Positions 63,311-64,000 of a stretch of 64,000 bases of DNA are shown here, in pieces. Below the pieces are notes generated by a model, which saw only the letters and a program-made list of their open reading frames with translations, did not search any database and was not told where the DNA came from. Source of the stretch: Planctomycetota bacterium. GTDB lineage: Bacteria; Planctomycetota; Planctomycetia; Pirellulales; Pirellulaceae. The stretch is from positions 1-64,000 of the forward strand of contig JACNKX010000078.1 of assembly GCA_014381825.1 (NCBI GenBank), written 5' to 3'. The translations under genes and the position numbers were made by a program. How positions within the stretch are numbered: the first letter of the stretch is position 1; each line of letters opens with the position of its first letter.

Positions 63311-64000
63311 ATGGCCGATCTCTACGTCGGGCTCGTCATCCTTGGCGGGTTAACAGTTTTGATGTTCCTTGGTTCGTTGTGGTGTTCGTACCACATTCAC
63401 CGAGTTTTCAGCGATCTCCTTGCCGTGCTCGTGGTGGTCGTGATGTTCTTCTACATCCGCCACCTTTGGTACAACGTGCGGCTGGCCACGATCTTGCCGT
63501 TCTCCAACTTGGTAATCATTGGCAATTGGTTGCCACCGCTGGCTGGACTCTTAGCTGGATTCGCGTGGAGAAGGATTTACGGTCGCATTTTTCGCAAGTC
63601 GATATGTACCTCGGCGCTCGCTGTCGCCGCTGGTTATGCCGCCGTCTTACCCATGCTCGGCGAGCCACCTGAGTGTAACAACCAGTGGGATCGCGACGGC
63701 ATTTGCCTGCAAACAACGGTGCATACCTGTACCGCCGCCTCCGCCGCAACCCTCCTGCGGCTGCACGGTATCGAGACAACTGAAACTGAGATGGCGCAAC
63801 TCTGTCTGACACGCGAAGGCACGACCTGGATGGGGCTCTACCGCGGTTTGAAGCACAAGACAACTGGAACTCGTTGGGACGTCGAGGTGATTGAGTGTAC
63901 GGCCGGTGAGATTCCGCGGGACCCAACGCAATCGTGGATTCTAAGTGTCGGCTTGGGGAAGCAAGTCGCCAAACGGGACGAACGGCGGTTCGCTGAATGG
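63311..64000 (+). CDS. Membrane protein with C39-like papain-fold peptidase domain (runs off window)
   Basis: 230 residues visible, no stop before the window end. Hydrophobic helices at about 5-23, 33-53, 68-84 and 98-112, then a C39-type start: DGICLQTTVHTCTAASAATL (Gln of the oxyanion hole and catalytic Cys), LLRLHGIETTETEMAQLC, GTTWMGLYRGLKHKTTGT. Bacteriocin-processing peptidase-like; cleaves double-glycine leaders when fused to ABC exporters, but here it is fused to membrane helices instead. ATG preceded by GGAGGCAG. Confidence 0.7.
   Translation, partial: MADLYVGLVILGGLTVLMFLGSLWCSYHIHRVFSDLLAVLVVVVMFFYIRHLWYNVRLATILPFSNLVIIGNWLPPLAGLLAGFAWRRIYGRIFRKSICTSALAVAAGYAAVLPMLGEPPECNNQWDRDGICLQTTVHTCTAASAATLLRLHGIETTETEMAQLCLTREGTTWMGLYRGLKHKTTGTRWDVEVIECTAGEIPRDPTQSWILSVGLGKQVAKRDERRFAEW

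Noticed and set aside
1-64000. CRISPR array
   Set aside because: No regularly spaced repeats of 25-40 bp were seen; repeats present are palindromic elements.

Overview
The window looks like a chromosomal segment of a planctomycete, most likely a Pirellulales-type lineage. Evidence: a DUF1501 protein with a Tat-like leader, a DUF1559 protein, two secreted sulfatases, an M56 peptidase fused to a PQQ-type beta-propeller, a DUF4332-bearing coiled-coil ATPase, a small FSLR-type membrane protein, and a degraded PVC-type cytochrome tail. No rRNA, CRISPR array or ordinary intact tRNA was seen.

Layout: 1-3711 is the edge of a probable lipid-modification cluster (B12 radical-SAM start, membrane protein, two different fatty-acid desaturases, an NTF2-like membrane-anchored protein). 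3802-12924 holds a PAP2 enzyme, a DUF1501 protein, a TPR/FMN-binding protein, FxsA, a thioredoxin-fold protein whose catalytic Cys is a TGA codon, a propeller/esterase and a Hint-domain protein. 13062-15586 is a defined mobile unit: inverted ends plus an 8-bp target duplication enclose a decayed IS1-like transposase, a tRNA-like relic, a VapBC45-like toxin-antitoxin pair and two small genes. 15703-29189 is mostly housekeeping: UvrC, an AsmA-like giant, DUF1559, a DEAD-box helicase, an H1-like protein, a candidate C-rich small RNA, a lipoate-ligase-fold protein, peptidase T, an orphan DNA methyltransferase and a BlaI-type repressor.

28717-33415 is a repressor/M56-sensor pair with a very clear operator-promoter; the sensor gene carries an early in-frame TGA. 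35832-41023 joins a glycosyltransferase (with two large palindromes inside its reading frame), an LptD-like outer-membrane protein and diacylglycerol kinase, so it is envelope-related. Two phosphohexomutases, two tandem cyclophilins, RsmD and two sulfatases follow. 51706-55823 is a minus-strand run of an adenylate-kinase-like protein, a COG3618 lactonase, an EamA transporter and a zinc-type dehydrogenase, likely a small sugar-acid catabolic unit. The end carries a CvpA-like protein, an 858-aa membrane-anchored unknown, the DUF4332 ATPase and the start of a C39-like peptidase.

The strongest new lead is the selenoprotein candidate at 8218-8769: a TGA sits exactly at the first position of a WxPFC redox motif and is followed at the right distance by a hairpin with GGUC in its loop. 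Next are the IS-bounded toxin-antitoxin unit, the palindromic insertions inside the glycosyltransferase gene, the exact-fit BlaI operator, and the small RNA whose loops all carry CCCC.
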